A stretch of 64,000 nucleotides of DNA from Bacteroidota bacterium (lineage in GTDB: Bacteria > Bacteroidota > Bacteroidia > NS11-12g > UBA9320): contig JABWCE010000008.1 in NCBI GenBank assembly GCA_013359235.1, forward strand, positions 62,001-126,000, read 5' to 3'. Both the position numbers and the translations under genes were made by a program. Shown here piece by piece: positions 36,130 through 46,064 of the stretch. The notes under the pieces were generated by a model that searched no databases, was not told the DNA's origin, and saw only the letters and a program-made list of their open reading frames with translations. Position 1 is the stretch's first letter. Every line of letters begins with the position of its first letter.

Positions 36130-36996
36130 TCAAATGCTAAGAGGATAACCCATTTTTTTGCAATAATAGCTTGTAATAGAATTGATTGGTTTCTGAATTA
36201 TATTTCCAATTTTAAAATTGTATTTCAATGAAGTTTCATATAATTCTTCGTTAAACAATTGGGCTACCGACCCAATGAAATGTACTTTGAAATTTGAAAA
36301 ATTATTGAAGGAACTTATGTGAAATTCGGCAAATTTTGCAAAACCTGCAAGTATCATCTGCCTAATGTATTGTTCATTTTTATTGGCAACTATAAATTTC
36401 ATAAACGAAGCTAAAAAAACATTTGCATGAGGTTTTTTATAAATTGTGTCGAGTAAAGTGTTTTTGTCTGTTTTATATTCTTGAACAAACTTTGTGTTAA
36501 TATTTTCAGGGAGTTTTTTATAAAGAAAATCTATCAAAAGCATTTTTCCGAAATAGGCACCGCTTGCTTCGTCGCCAAGGATATAGCCTAACGAGGGGAT
36601 ATTTTCAAACACATCTTTTCCATCAAAAAAACAAGAATTTGAACCTGTACCCAATATGCAAACTATGCCGCTTTGGTCGCCACATGCTGCAATTGCTGCT
36701 CCTTTCATATCGTGTTCAATTGTAAAATCTTTGCAATTGATAAATATGCTAATTAATCCATCTTTTATAATTTTTTTTTTGTTTTCGTTTGAAACACCCG
36801 CACCAAAAAATACAAGTTTTGTAATGCTCGAGGCATTTTTTTTTAATATTTCATTTTTAAATATTTCGCTTTCAATAATTGAACTTGAATGAAAAAAAGG
36901 ATTAAAACCTATGGTTGAAGTTTCAACTTTTTTTCCGTTTGCATCTACCAAAACCCAGTCTGTTTTGGTTGAGCCGCTATCAGCTATTAGTAACAT
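36130..36996 (-). CDS. BadF/BadG/BcrA/BcrD-family kinase, N-acetylglucosamine kinase-like
   Basis: This 288-residue ASKHA-fold ATPase/kinase shows phosphate-1 LIADSGSTKTDWVLVD (about 3-18), phosphate-2 and adenosine motifs VCILGTGSNSCFFDG (about 112-126), and a GYILGDEASGAYFGK loop. Bacteroidota proteins of this type are annotated as N-acetylglucosamine kinase-like, acting in amino-sugar recycling. The true substrate is not shown. It lies one base after the bshB1 stop, so it is co-transcribed with bshB1. Confidence 0.8.
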   Translation of the reverse strand: MLLIADSGSTKTDWVLVDANGKKVETSTIGFNPFFHSSSIIESEIFKNEILKKNASSITKLVFFGAGVSNENKKKIIKDGLISIFINCKDFTIEHDMKGAAIAACGDQSGIVCILGTGSNSCFFDGKDVFENIPSLGYILGDEASGAYFGKMLLIDFLYKKLPENINTKFVQEYKTDKNTLLDTIYKKPHANVFLASFMKFIVANKNEQYIRQMILAGFAKFAEFHISSFNNFSNFKVHFIGSVAQLFNEELYETSLKYNFKIGNIIQKPINSITSYYCKKMGYPLSI

Positions 36997-36997
36997 A

Positions 36998-37711
36998 TTA
37001 AATTAAATTTTGAAGATTGTTTAATTTCAAAGGTTTTGTTTTTGTAAAGCCTTCGGCATACTGTACACCAATGTATCTGCCCATTTCTATTGCTCTGCCT
37101 TCAACATAATTAAAAAAATCTTTGCCCGAAAGTACGGTTTCGGGTTCATTGCTTTCGGGGTTGTAAAACTGGCTTGAGTAAGCTTTTATGCACTCTAATT
37201 TTTTATCAAAAAAATTGCTTATATCAAAAATTACATCGGGTTTCAGATAGTAGCCTTGTATATAATGTAGAACTGTTTTGGGTCTCCATGCTTCGGGAGT
37301 TTGTGTTTTTATTTTTACCAAACCTGCAAGAAAGCAAGCATTGTGTACAAGCTGGGCAGCCCTGCCATGGTCTATATGCCTGTCTTCAACAGCCGGTGCC
37401 AATACAATATCAGGCTTGTATTTTCTTATAATTTCTATTACAGCCAGCTCGCTTTTTTTATTTATTTCAAAAAAACCATCGCCCAAATCGAGGTTTTCTC
37501 TTACATTAATTCCAAAAATTTCTTTTGCTTTATTAGCTTCGCTTTCTCTAATCTGCGATGAGCCTCTTGTGCCAAGCTCGCCTTTTGTGAGGTCTGCAAT
37601 TCCTATTTTTAAACCCTTTTGTATATGCGAAAAAAGTGTACCGCTGCACCCAAGTTCTACATCGTCCGGGTGTGCCCCGAAAGCTAAAATATCTAATTTT
37701 TCTGTTGTCAT
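36998..37711 (-). CDS. bshB1: Bacillithiol biosynthesis deacetylase BshB1
   Basis: This 237-residue LmbE/PIG-L zinc deacetylase removes acetyl from GlcNAc-malate in bacillithiol synthesis. It shows the metal-binding motif GAHPDDVELGCSGTL (about 12-26), LTKGELGTRG, and the second metal motif EDRHIDHGRAAQLV (His about 112-116). The C-terminal IGVQYAEGFTK is also typical of BshB1. Neither bshA nor bshC is adjacent. It overlaps the DUF4294 gene by 4 nt upstream and abuts the kinase gene downstream. Confidence 0.93.
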   Translation of the reverse strand: MTTEKLDILAFGAHPDDVELGCSGTLFSHIQKGLKIGIADLTKGELGTRGSSQIRESEANKAKEIFGINVRENLDLGDGFFEINKKSELAVIEIIRKYKPDIVLAPAVEDRHIDHGRAAQLVHNACFLAGLVKIKTQTPEAWRPKTVLHYIQGYYLKPDVIFDISNFFDKKLECIKAYSSQFYNPESNEPETVLSGKDFFNYVEGRAIEMGRYIGVQYAEGFTKTKPLKLNNLQNLI

Positions 37712-38295
37712 TTATCTTCTATTTCTAATGATCTTATTATGTGTTCAATTTGATAATCTTCAACCGGGTCGTATGTTACTTTTGTGTTTGAACCGTAAAA
37801 TTTTGCAAAAGTTTGCCACATAAAAGCATTTACATTTCCTTTGTATTTCTTTAGTATTTCAAAAGTTGTTGAGCCTGTTTCGCGGTGTATTAGTTTCATT
37901 AGCAAAACACCTTGTGCTACCGAAAGGTTTTTTAATTGTTTTTCAAAATCTTCTTTCAGGGCTTTTTCATGTTTTTTTATGTATTTTTCTTTAGCTCTTT
38001 TTGTTTTTAGCTGGTTGAGGTTGTCTTCTATCATTTGTAGCTTAAATGCTGTGAGTTTTGCATAAGGCAATGTTTTTTTTACATTTCTTACAAGCCAAAG
38101 GTATTTTTTGTGAGCTTCGGGGTCATTCAAATCGCGTAAAATAAATTCGTCAAAAGCATATACCGGAAAAGTATCGCCATCTACTACTTCGTATCTTACA
38201 AGGCGTGTGCGGTGTTTGGTTGTATCTTGGGCAAATACAGTAATTGTGCAAACAAAAAGTGATAAAATTATTGATAACCTCAGGTAAATATTCAT
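37708..38295 (-). CDS. DUF4294-family exported protein
   Basis: This protein of about 195 residues has a signal peptide (LSIILSLFVCTITVFAQ). The conserved DUF4294 core follows: YEVVDGDTFPVYAFDEF, KKYLWLVRNVKKTLPYAKL, KAQGVLLMKLI-like AQGVLLMKLIHRETGSTTFE and FMWQTFAKFYG with DPVEDYQIEHII. This domain is restricted to Bacteroidota and has no known biochemical role. I used the ATG at 38295. The longer frame begins with a TTG at 38325 and would put ten polar residues in front of the signal peptide. Its stop overlaps the bshB1 start. Confidence 0.85.
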   Translation of the reverse strand: MNIYLRLSIILSLFVCTITVFAQDTTKHRTRLVRYEVVDGDTFPVYAFDEFILRDLNDPEAHKKYLWLVRNVKKTLPYAKLTAFKLQMIEDNLNQLKTKRAKEKYIKKHEKALKEDFEKQLKNLSVAQGVLLMKLIHRETGSTTFEILKKYKGNVNAFMWQTFAKFYGSNTKVTYDPVEDYQIEHIIRSLEIEDK

Positions 38296-38401
38296 TAAAA
38301 ATACAAACGACAAATTTCGGTACAATATTCAAAAAAATATTTTTTAATTGAGAAAAAATTCAACCTATTTTTAGCATTTTCAATATTTGCAACACAAGAG
38401 G

Positions 38402-41400
38402 TTATCTTAGCAAATGAATATTGGTGTTATATGATTTTAATGAACCCTGCATTGGGAGTATCCTTATAAAGCAATGATATACACCATCGGGGCAGTCTTT
38501 ATCCATATATTTTCCATTCCAACCGTCTATTAAATTATTGGTTTCAAAAATCTTTTCGCCCCAGCTATTGTATATTTCCATTAAATATTTTCTGTAATAT
38601 TTGCTGCTTATCGGCTTAAAAACTTCATTAAGTCCATTATTATTTGGTGAAAATGAATTTGGAAGGTAGAAATAATAATTCGGATAAAAATAATTTGCTT
38701 TTTGCATAAAGGTATCCAAACATCCAACATCATTTTCAACTATAAGTGTTATTGAGTACTTGCCTGTATCATTATAAGAAACAATAGGATGTTTTTCATT
38801 GCTTTTTATACCATCTCCCATATCCCAATTATTTATAACTACATCATTAGATGATTCGTTATTAAGTTGTAATTTTATATCATCAAATGACAACAACTGG
38901 GTATAACTGAATAATGCTTTTGGTTTAGCTTTTATTACAATATTTTTAAATGATGAATCTGTACAACCATTGTCGCTTATTGCTTTGTATTTTATCAAGT
39001 ATTTAGCCGTTTTATTTGGAAATTTTTTGTTTACAGGTGTACGAACATTATCGGTGGTTCCATCACCAAAATCCCAAAAATGGTTAATAGTTCCATATTT
39101 TATAATTGTATTATTTGTAAATAGAAAATAATTATCATACCAACATAGGCTATCGTTAGGTATTATTACGTTTGCAATGGGTTGAGGCAATATAATTGCA
39201 TTTTTGCTTTGAGTATCTTTACAATTTTTGTCTGAAATTGATATTAGAGAAATTTTAAAAGTATCTTCAGTGTTGAATTTGTAATTGTAAATGTTAGCAG
39301 AGTCAGAAGTATTGTTATCATTCAAAATCCAAAAATATTTTAATTTACCATTGGCTATTGAACTTGTGCTTGTGAAATTGAAGTTGTTCCTATTCAGGCA
39401 CTGGCGGTCATCATCAATATTAAAATTTGAAGCAGGACTTTCGTTTATAATTATTTTTTTATTAAAGCTGTCAATACAATTATTATTCGAAGTGCAAATT
39501 AGCAAAACATTGAACTCACCGGTTTTTGAATACTTTTTTTGAATTACATCTTTGCTTGTACTTGCTGTATTATCGCCCAGATGCCAAATGGTTGTATAAC
39601 TTCCACTTTTAATGGTTGTTTTATTTAAAAAATCAAAAGCATGTTTTTTGAAACATTGAGTATCCAAATTTGTAGAAAATGCAGTATTGGGAGTGCTTTG
39701 AATATAAACCCATTTACTTATACTATCTCTGCAACTGTTGTTTGAAATATTTACTAAAACTACCTTAAAACTATCTTCTGAATTGTAATGCTTGGAAATT
39801 ATATCTTTTTTAAACTGCATATCATTATCGCCCAACATCCAGTAATTTTTTAAAATAAAACCTTTCTCTATGGTAGATTTATCTGTAAAATTATACGAAT
39901 TGTCTTTAAAACATTGATAAACCTTATTTATATCAAAATCGGACTTTGGATTTACAAAAAATGAAATACTTTTTGAAAAGGTATCATTGCATCCTTTGTC
40001 GGTAGTGGTTATTAAGGTGATTTTATAAATTGTATCCTTACTGTATTTTTTTGAATAAATATTTTTAGATGCCGAAAAACTACCATCGCCCAAATCCCAA
40101 ATACTGTTGTAAGAGCCTTTAGAAACGGTAGTTTTATTAATAAATTCAAAATTGTGCCCCACAAAACATTGTGTAGAGCTATTTATATCAAAATCTATGA
40201 CAGTTTGCGGATTTACTATAATACTTTTTGAAATAGAATCAATGCAATTGTTTTTTGTATGAATAATTAACTTTACCTCAAAACTATCAGCAACAGAAAA
40301 TGATTTGATTAAGGAATCGCTGCTATAACTTGTATTATCTGAAAATTTCCATATCAATGTTTTTAATGAATCTTTAATAAACTTTGATGTGTTTTTAAAA
40401 TTAAAATAGTTGTTTTTAAGGCAATGAGTTTTAATATTATTTATATCAAAAGTAGTAATTATGGTTGAATTAGATATTAAAATAGTATCATAAGCTGAAC
40501 AATCATTTAATGTTGACTTAACCCAGTATTTGCCTGCTGCAGTTACTGTTTTTGTCTTAGATGTAGAAAAATCATTCCACAAATAAAATTGAGCAGTATC
40601 AGCACCGTCTAGTTTTATACTGAAATTACCACATATAAATGTATCAATTCCTAAGTTAATTTCGGGGGTATTAGGAACTTTTATATTTTTTTTAATGTTA
40701 TAAGTTATACCTTTATGGTAAACAGTCAAAGTAATATTGTATCTACCCTTTTTTGAATAAGTATGATATGTTTTTTTATTTCTTGATTGATTAAAATTTC
40801 CTGTATCGGCAAAATTCCAAATCAAAGAATCATAACACGAATTTGAAACCATTTCAAATTTGACAGGAGTTTTTAAATCACATGCTGCATTTACAATAAT
40901 ATCAAACTCAGGTTTTGAGATTGATATTGGATGAATTACATTATTTAATCCTAATTGTGAAGTTTGGCTACCTAAACTAAAACCATTTATTGTATAATTT
41001 GCTTTTGCTCCAATACTATCAGGATTATTTATCACATCAAGATAATTTTGTTTATACTTTGCAATATAAAATTTACCATCTGGACCCATAACAAAATCGC
41101 CAAATCTTAAGTTTTGAGTTGTAAATTTATATCTTGAATTTGCAATATTGCTGACAGTTAGGTTGTATTGATAAACATCATTATAGCTACCAACACCCGC
41201 TTCGCCAACATAAAGTAATTTATTATTTGGTGAAAATTCAATACTGTAACATCTATTATGGTCAAAGTTTGTTAATTTAGTTTTTAGATTCATTTTTCCC
41301 GTTGAATTATCAAAATTATAAATTTCTAAAATTCCTTGATACCAGAAGGTTGAAACAACAAATTTGCCATCAGACGAAGGACGTAAATGTCCAATTGCAT

Positions 41401-42022
41401 TTTCAACAGAATTATTTGTTGTAGGTCCTAAAATTGATATAATTGGTGATGTATTTAGACCTTTATCTGTAAGAAGAAAGACTTTAAAATGGTTGTTGTA
41501 CCAATCATGAGTCAATATCCAATAGTCTTTTTTATTTTGATGTAAAACTGCACATATTTTTTCAGATGTTTTTGAATATATTTTATTATTTTTTGAAATT
41601 ACCTGACCATCACCACCCTTTTTTGACATATCAACAATATGATATTGTAATCCAGTATCATTTGCATAAGAATAAACAGTAAAAACATAATATAAACTAT
41701 CTGATAATGGTTTTGGCACATTAATTACTGCTTCGGCAGACTGTATATGCCCAAAAATTCCACTTCCGTTTGACATTATTTGGTGGTTTTTATTATAAAT
41801 ATTTCTACCATCAGAATAAAATAACAAATTCCCACATGGATCTGACATAGTTGCAACCCCCTCAAGAGTTGCAGTTTTGCCACCTGTTATAGTTTTGGGA
41901 CCTGATGATGAAAAAGATAAACCAGCACCATAACCAAAATACCAATTGATGTACCTGTTCTGCGCATGACATAAGTTTGTTAGTAGAAATAAAACGATTA
42001 TATTTTTGATAAATCTTTTCAT
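38402..42022 (-). CDS. Large PKD-repeat protein with T9SS type-B (CHU_C) sorting domain
   Basis: This 1206-residue secreted protein has a signal peptide ending LCHAQ (about 21). An N-terminal propeller-like domain (about 22-370) starts at INWYFGYGAGLSFSS. From about 372 to 1110 lie roughly eight PKD-type modules and one Ig-like insert. Six central modules of about 85 residues carry a matched Cys pair (QCF... near the start and N-x-C-x-D near the end) and WxxGD turns such as IWDLGDGS, YWMLGDND and FWDFGDGT. The C-terminus (about 1114-1206) is the CHU_C/type-B sorting domain: YLPNSFSPNNNGLNEVF, YNSWGEKIFETNN, and DGVYHCFIRI. It is probably a long surface stalk or adhesin. It is divergent from the Kelch/Ig cargo gene. 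Confidence 0.88.
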   Translation of the reverse strand: MKRFIKNIIVLFLLTNLCHAQNRYINWYFGYGAGLSFSSSGPKTITGGKTATLEGVATMSDPCGNLLFYSDGRNIYNKNHQIMSNGSGIFGHIQSAEAVINVPKPLSDSLYYVFTVYSYANDTGLQYHIVDMSKKGGDGQVISKNNKIYSKTSEKICAVLHQNKKDYWILTHDWYNNHFKVFLLTDKGLNTSPIISILGPTTNNSVENAIGHLRPSSDGKFVVSTFWYQGILEIYNFDNSTGKMNLKTKLTNFDHNRCYSIEFSPNNKLLYVGEAGVGSYNDVYQYNLTVSNIANSRYKFTTQNLRFGDFVMGPDGKFYIAKYKQNYLDVINNPDSIGAKANYTINGFSLGSQTSQLGLNNVIHPISISKPEFDIIVNAACDLKTPVKFEMVSNSCYDSLIWNFADTGNFNQSRNKKTYHTYSKKGRYNITLTVYHKGITYNIKKNIKVPNTPEINLGIDTFICGNFSIKLDGADTAQFYLWNDFSTSKTKTVTAAGKYWVKSTLNDCSAYDTILISNSTIITTFDINNIKTHCLKNNYFNFKNTSKFIKDSLKTLIWKFSDNTSYSSDSLIKSFSVADSFEVKLIIHTKNNCIDSISKSIIVNPQTVIDFDINSSTQCFVGHNFEFINKTTVSKGSYNSIWDLGDGSFSASKNIYSKKYSKDTIYKITLITTTDKGCNDTFSKSISFFVNPKSDFDINKVYQCFKDNSYNFTDKSTIEKGFILKNYWMLGDNDMQFKKDIISKHYNSEDSFKVVLVNISNNSCRDSISKWVYIQSTPNTAFSTNLDTQCFKKHAFDFLNKTTIKSGSYTTIWHLGDNTASTSKDVIQKKYSKTGEFNVLLICTSNNNCIDSFNKKIIINESPASNFNIDDDRQCLNRNNFNFTSTSSIANGKLKYFWILNDNNTSDSANIYNYKFNTEDTFKISLISISDKNCKDTQSKNAIILPQPIANVIIPNDSLCWYDNYFLFTNNTIIKYGTINHFWDFGDGTTDNVRTPVNKKFPNKTAKYLIKYKAISDNGCTDSSFKNIVIKAKPKALFSYTQLLSFDDIKLQLNNESSNDVVINNWDMGDGIKSNEKHPIVSYNDTGKYSITLIVENDVGCLDTFMQKANYFYPNYYFYLPNSFSPNNNGLNEVFKPISSKYYRKYLMEIYNSWGEKIFETNNLIDGWNGKYMDKDCPDGVYHCFIRILPMQGSLKSYNTNIHLLR

Positions 42023-42073
42023 AAAATAAAAAGCTAATTATATCTTTTAATTAATTTATTTTAATCGTATTAA

Positions 42074-42081
42074 CAAAAATA
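42074..42081 (-). promoter_or_regulatory. TAnnTTTG box upstream of the PKD-repeat gene
   Basis: This reads TATTTTTG on the minus strand, about 51 nt upstream of the ATG. The region is extremely AT-rich, so a chance match is possible. Confidence 0.3.
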
Positions 42082-42211
42082 ATTAATATTTATAAATTTA
42101 TAAAAAAAATATTTGCACTATTTCAAGTTCATAAAATTAAATTATGAAGTTATAAAAAATTAACAAAAAGTTGTATTAATTATTTCATTTTTTTTAATAA
42201 ATATATATTTA

Positions 42212-42219
42212 TACATTTG
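42212..42219 (+). promoter_or_regulatory. TAnnTTTG box upstream of the Kelch/Ig gene
   Basis: This reads TACATTTG, 22 nt upstream of the ATG at 42242. No -33 TTTG at the expected distance. Confidence 0.4.
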
Positions 42220-42241
42220 CGTATTAATATCTAATATAATA

Positions 42242-45166
42242 ATGAAAAACCATAAATTTTTTACTTTATGTGTAATGCTATTTTGTTTTTTGAGTGTGTA
42301 CTCTCAGAAGTATTGGACAAAACTTAAAAATGTACCAGGTATAAATAGAAATAGTGCTATATGTTTTGGAATAAATGATAAAATATATCTTGGGCTTGGG
42401 CAGGATTCGTCAGGTAAAAAAATGAATGATTTTTATGAATATGATATTTATAAAAAAACATGGACACAGAAGGGTAATTTTCCTGGCAATGGGCTCTTCG
42501 CTCCATCATCTTTTGTTGTAAAAGGGAGAGGTTATGTTTGCTTTGGAGCAAGTAATTCGGGTGTTGCACAAAAAGAAGTATGGGAATATAATCCTTCAAA
42601 TGATTCATGGACAAAGAAAAATAACTTTCCAGGAACTGCAAGATATGGCGTTAGCTGGTTTTTATTAAATGATACAGCATATTTAATTACAGGTTCAACT
42701 GGAGGTTCGCCCTATTTAAGCGAAGTTTATATGTATGTAGCAGCAAGCGATGTATGGGTAAAAAAGAATAATTTTTCGGGTGGTAGTAGATCGCATGGTG
42801 CTGGTTTTACTGTAAATAATGTAGGTTATTTTGGAACAGGAATATCAAACTCTACTACACCAACAAAGGATGTTTGGAAATATAATGTTAAATCTGACAA
42901 TTGGACCCAGGTTAAAAATTATCCGGTATCAATCACAGGTGCAATTGCATTTGAATTAAACGGAAAGGGATATTTGGGGACAGGATACGATTTAACTAAG
43001 TTTTCAAAAGATATTTACGAATATAATGATACTACCGATACCTGGAAAAAATTAGATTCTATTCCTAATACAATGAGTGTGAGAGGAGGTTCTGTAGCTT
43101 TTTCTTACCAAAATACGGTATATTTAGGTACAGGATATGGAGTATCAACAAGTAAGTCTTTAAATGATTTTTGGGAATTTAAGATTGAAAAACCATGCAA
43201 TGCAAAAATTATTACTCAACCCAAAAATCAATTTGGAATAATATTAAGTTCGGTAGATTTTACAGTAGGAGTAATTGATACACCTACAAATTTTAAATGG
43301 CAAGTTGATGATGGAAAAGGCTTTAAAGATATTTCAGATAAAGATCAATATTCTGGTGCATTTACTTCAAAATTAACAATTAAGAATTTGATTTATTCTA
43401 ATAACAATTTAAAATTTAGATGTATAACAAGTAATACTATTTGTAATGATACTTCAAAAACAGCATTACTTCAAATAGTTTGTAAAGATATATTTTTAAA
43501 ACAACCTAAAGATACTAATGTGTTTCTTGGAAATGATGCATCATTCAATATCAAACCATTAAACTATAATGTGAAACTAAATTGGCAAATACATAATGGA
43601 ACAAAATTTGAAAATTTAAGTAATACAGGTCAATATTTTGGTTACAATGCCGATACATTGAAAATATTTAATGTTGATTTAGGTAATAATCTGCAAAAAT
43701 TCAGATGTATAGGCAATTTATTTGGATGCATTGATTCTACTTCTAATTCAACTCTATATGTACATTGTGTGCCTATTTTGAAAACAAATATTGCAAAAAA
43801 TCTTTCAGTATATAAAACCAATAGTATAAAATTTGGAGTAGCTTCATATTTTAAAGAAACAACATATCAGTGGCAAACTGATTTAGGCAATGGATTTAAA
43901 GATTTATTTAATGCAGGTCAATATTCGGGGGCTGATACAGATTCTTTAACTGTTTTAAATACAAATTGGTCAAATGATAATCAAAAATTCAGATGTGTTT
44001 TAAAATATAAAGGCTGTTATGATACTTCAATAGTAGGGACATTAAATATTTTATGTCTTAAATTAATTAAAACACAACCAAACGATCAAAACACTAAAGA
44101 TGGTGAACCGGCTTATTTTAGAGTAATTGTGTCAGAAAATAATAGCACTTACAAATGGCAAATAAATAATGGATTGGGTATGATAGATGTTACAAATTCC
44201 GGTCAGTTCTCAGGAGCCGAAAAAGATACTTTAAAAATAGGGAAAGTAAGTATGTCTAACCACAGAAATTATTTTAGATGTATTGTAAGTTCTGATGGAT
44301 GTAATGATACTTCAAAACAAGCAATATTAAATGTTTCTTGTTTTTCTATAATCAATAAACAACCTGAAGGTAAATTTGGATTGATTGGAAATAATATATA
44401 TCTTTCAGTTTCATCATCAAAGCCAAATTCATCATACAAATGGCAAAGTAACTTAGGATTTGGTTTTATAAACATAAATAATGCTGGGCAATATTCAGGA
44501 GCATTGAAAGATACTTTATTCATTTCAAATTTAAGTTCAGCAAACAACAATCAATTGTTTAGATGTATTGTAGGATATGGTTCATGTTTAGATACTTCGC
44601 AAGTTGTTGTTGTAAATTCAAGTTGTGGTTCTTTAATAGAAGCTCAGCCTCAAAATAAAACAATATTTAAAAACAGTAATACTTATCTTTCTGTAAAGCC
44701 AAGTACATCAAATTGCTCATTTACATGGCAATCAAATATTGGCTTCGGATATACAAATCTTAGTAACGCCGGTCAATATTTAGGAGTTGATAAAGATACA
44801 TTATTCATTTCAAATGTAAATTCTAATAACGACAATCAATTATTCAGATGTATTTTGAAAAAAGGAGAATGTATTGATACTACTGGGTTTGTTATTTTAA
44901 CTATTAAAAATGGTAGTATTGAAATTGTTAAACAAAGGGATGAATTTATAATTTTTCCCAATCCAGGCAATGAATTTATAAATATTTATAAAAGTAAAAT
45001 TATCAATATAAACCAAATTGTAATTTTTGACGAAATTGGAAGAAAAATTTTGATTAAAGATCTAATTAATTCTAATACTAAAATAAATATTGAATATTTG
45101 CCTAATGGTATATACAATATACAAACAAGTCCAAAATTAAAAAATATTAAATTTATTAAATATTAA
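42242..45166 (+). CDS. Kelch propeller plus six Ig-like repeats, T9SS type-A cargo
   Basis: This 974-residue secreted protein has a signal peptide ending VYSQ (about 21). A six-bladed Kelch propeller spans about 22-318, with blades marked by YEYD...WTQKGNFPG, VWEYNPSNDSWTKK, and VWKYNVKSDNWTQV. Six tandem Ig-like modules of about 95 residues follow (about 319-890). Each starts with a Cys, has a YKWQ/FTWQ core Trp and a NAGQYSGA-type loop, and ends FRCIV...C-x-DTS. The C-terminus is a type-A sorting domain (FIIFPNPGNEFINIYKS ... LPNGIYNIQT). The high similarity between modules 5 and 6 suggests recent duplication. A carbohydrate- or protein-binding adhesin is likely; no enzymatic motif is seen. 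Confidence 0.85.
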   Translation: MKNHKFFTLCVMLFCFLSVYSQKYWTKLKNVPGINRNSAICFGINDKIYLGLGQDSSGKKMNDFYEYDIYKKTWTQKGNFPGNGLFAPSSFVVKGRGYVCFGASNSGVAQKEVWEYNPSNDSWTKKNNFPGTARYGVSWFLLNDTAYLITGSTGGSPYLSEVYMYVAASDVWVKKNNFSGGSRSHGAGFTVNNVGYFGTGISNSTTPTKDVWKYNVKSDNWTQVKNYPVSITGAIAFELNGKGYLGTGYDLTKFSKDIYEYNDTTDTWKKLDSIPNTMSVRGGSVAFSYQNTVYLGTGYGVSTSKSLNDFWEFKIEKPCNAKIITQPKNQFGIILSSVDFTVGVIDTPTNFKWQVDDGKGFKDISDKDQYSGAFTSKLTIKNLIYSNNNLKFRCITSNTICNDTSKTALLQIVCKDIFLKQPKDTNVFLGNDASFNIKPLNYNVKLNWQIHNGTKFENLSNTGQYFGYNADTLKIFNVDLGNNLQKFRCIGNLFGCIDSTSNSTLYVHCVPILKTNIAKNLSVYKTNSIKFGVASYFKETTYQWQTDLGNGFKDLFNAGQYSGADTDSLTVLNTNWSNDNQKFRCVLKYKGCYDTSIVGTLNILCLKLIKTQPNDQNTKDGEPAYFRVIVSENNSTYKWQINNGLGMIDVTNSGQFSGAEKDTLKIGKVSMSNHRNYFRCIVSSDGCNDTSKQAILNVSCFSIINKQPEGKFGLIGNNIYLSVSSSKPNSSYKWQSNLGFGFININNAGQYSGALKDTLFISNLSSANNNQLFRCIVGYGSCLDTSQVVVVNSSCGSLIEAQPQNKTIFKNSNTYLSVKPSTSNCSFTWQSNIGFGYTNLSNAGQYLGVDKDTLFISNVNSNNDNQLFRCILKKGECIDTTGFVILTIKNGSIEIVKQRDEFIIFPNPGNEFINIYKSKIININQIVIFDEIGRKILIKDLINSNTKINIEYLPNGIYNIQTSPKLKNIKFIKY

Positions 45167-45230
45167 CTTGATATTTAAAAAAATTAGCTAAATATAAATA
45201 TTGTAATATTGCAAAAATTTTATATTTAAC

Positions 45231-46064
45231 ATGAATTCATTTTCTGAGCATGAACTTGAGGTTTTAGAGGGCAAACGATTCGAATTTGGCAAAAATTGGT
45301 TACAATTTATTAAAACCTTAAATAACGAAAGAGTAAAAGTTGCAGAAAAGTCTTTATTGGAATTTTTGAATATAGAAAATTTAAAAAATAAAAGATTTGT
45401 TGATGTTGGTTCGGGAAGTGGTTTATTTAGTTTAGCTGCCAAAAATTTAGGGGCAGATGTTGTTTCTTTTGATTACGATAGCAGTTCGGTTGCTTGTACA
45501 AACATTTTAAAAAACAAATATTATGAAAATGATAATAATTGGAAAGTTTTTCAAGGTTCTGTATTAGACAAAGAATTCCTTAGTTCGCATGGAAAATTTG
45601 ATATTGTTTATTCTTGGGGAGTTTTGCACCATACCGGCAAAATGTGGGAAGCAATGGAAAATATAATAACTTTGGTAAATAGTGAAGGTAAAGTATTTAT
45701 AGCTTTATACAATGATCAAGGCGCAACTTCGAAAAAATGGTTAAAAGTAAAAAAAATGTATAATTCAGGGTTTTTGGGAAAATTAATAATAGGCTCTGTT
45801 TTTTATACTTATTTTTTTCTAAATTTATTGTTTTATACTTTGAAAAATGGCAAATCTCCCATAAAATATATAAAAGAATATAAGAAAAATAGAGGTATGT
45901 CAGTATTTTATGATTGGAGAGATTGGATTGGTGGCTTGCCCTTTGAAGTTGCATCAAACGAAAAAGTTGTAGATTTTTTTATTAAGAATGGATTTGCATT
46001 AACTAAAATAAGAACTACAAATGGTTTGGGTTGCAATCAATATGTATTTGAAAAAAAACTATAG
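45231..46064 (+). CDS. SAM-dependent methyltransferase (class I)
   Basis: This 277-residue protein has a Rossmann-type methyltransferase core: motif I FVDVGSGSGLFSLAAKNLGA (about 62-81), the acidic loop VVSFDYDSSSV, and motif IV DIVYSWGVLHHTGKMWEAM (about 125-143). The C-terminal 100 residues contain a hydrophobic stretch (SVFYTYFFLNLLFYTL) and a YKKNRGMSVFYDWRDWIGG segment seen in methyltransferases of polysaccharide and secondary-metabolite loci. The substrate is unknown. Its stop is interlocked with that of asnB: the palindrome CTATAG at 46059-46064 supplies both stop codons. Together with asnB and the glycosyltransferase it may modify surface glycans. Confidence 0.8.
   Translation: MNSFSEHELEVLEGKRFEFGKNWLQFIKTLNNERVKVAEKSLLEFLNIENLKNKRFVDVGSGSGLFSLAAKNLGADVVSFDYDSSSVACTNILKNKYYENDNNWKVFQGSVLDKEFLSSHGKFDIVYSWGVLHHTGKMWEAMENIITLVNSEGKVFIALYNDQGATSKKWLKVKKMYNSGFLGKLIIGSVFYTYFFLNLLFYTLKNGKSPIKYIKEYKKNRGMSVFYDWRDWIGGLPFEVASNEKVVDFFIKNGFALTKIRTTNGLGCNQYVFEKKL

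Noticed and set aside
37278-37823. 181-codon open frame antisense to bshB1
   Set aside because: It opposes the conserved metal motifs of BshB1, and its composition is that of a shadow.
38402-42022. Tandem repeats as a CRISPR or DNA satellite array
   Set aside because: The periodicity is at the protein level (PKD modules of about 85 residues) with divergent DNA; no short direct repeats with spacers.
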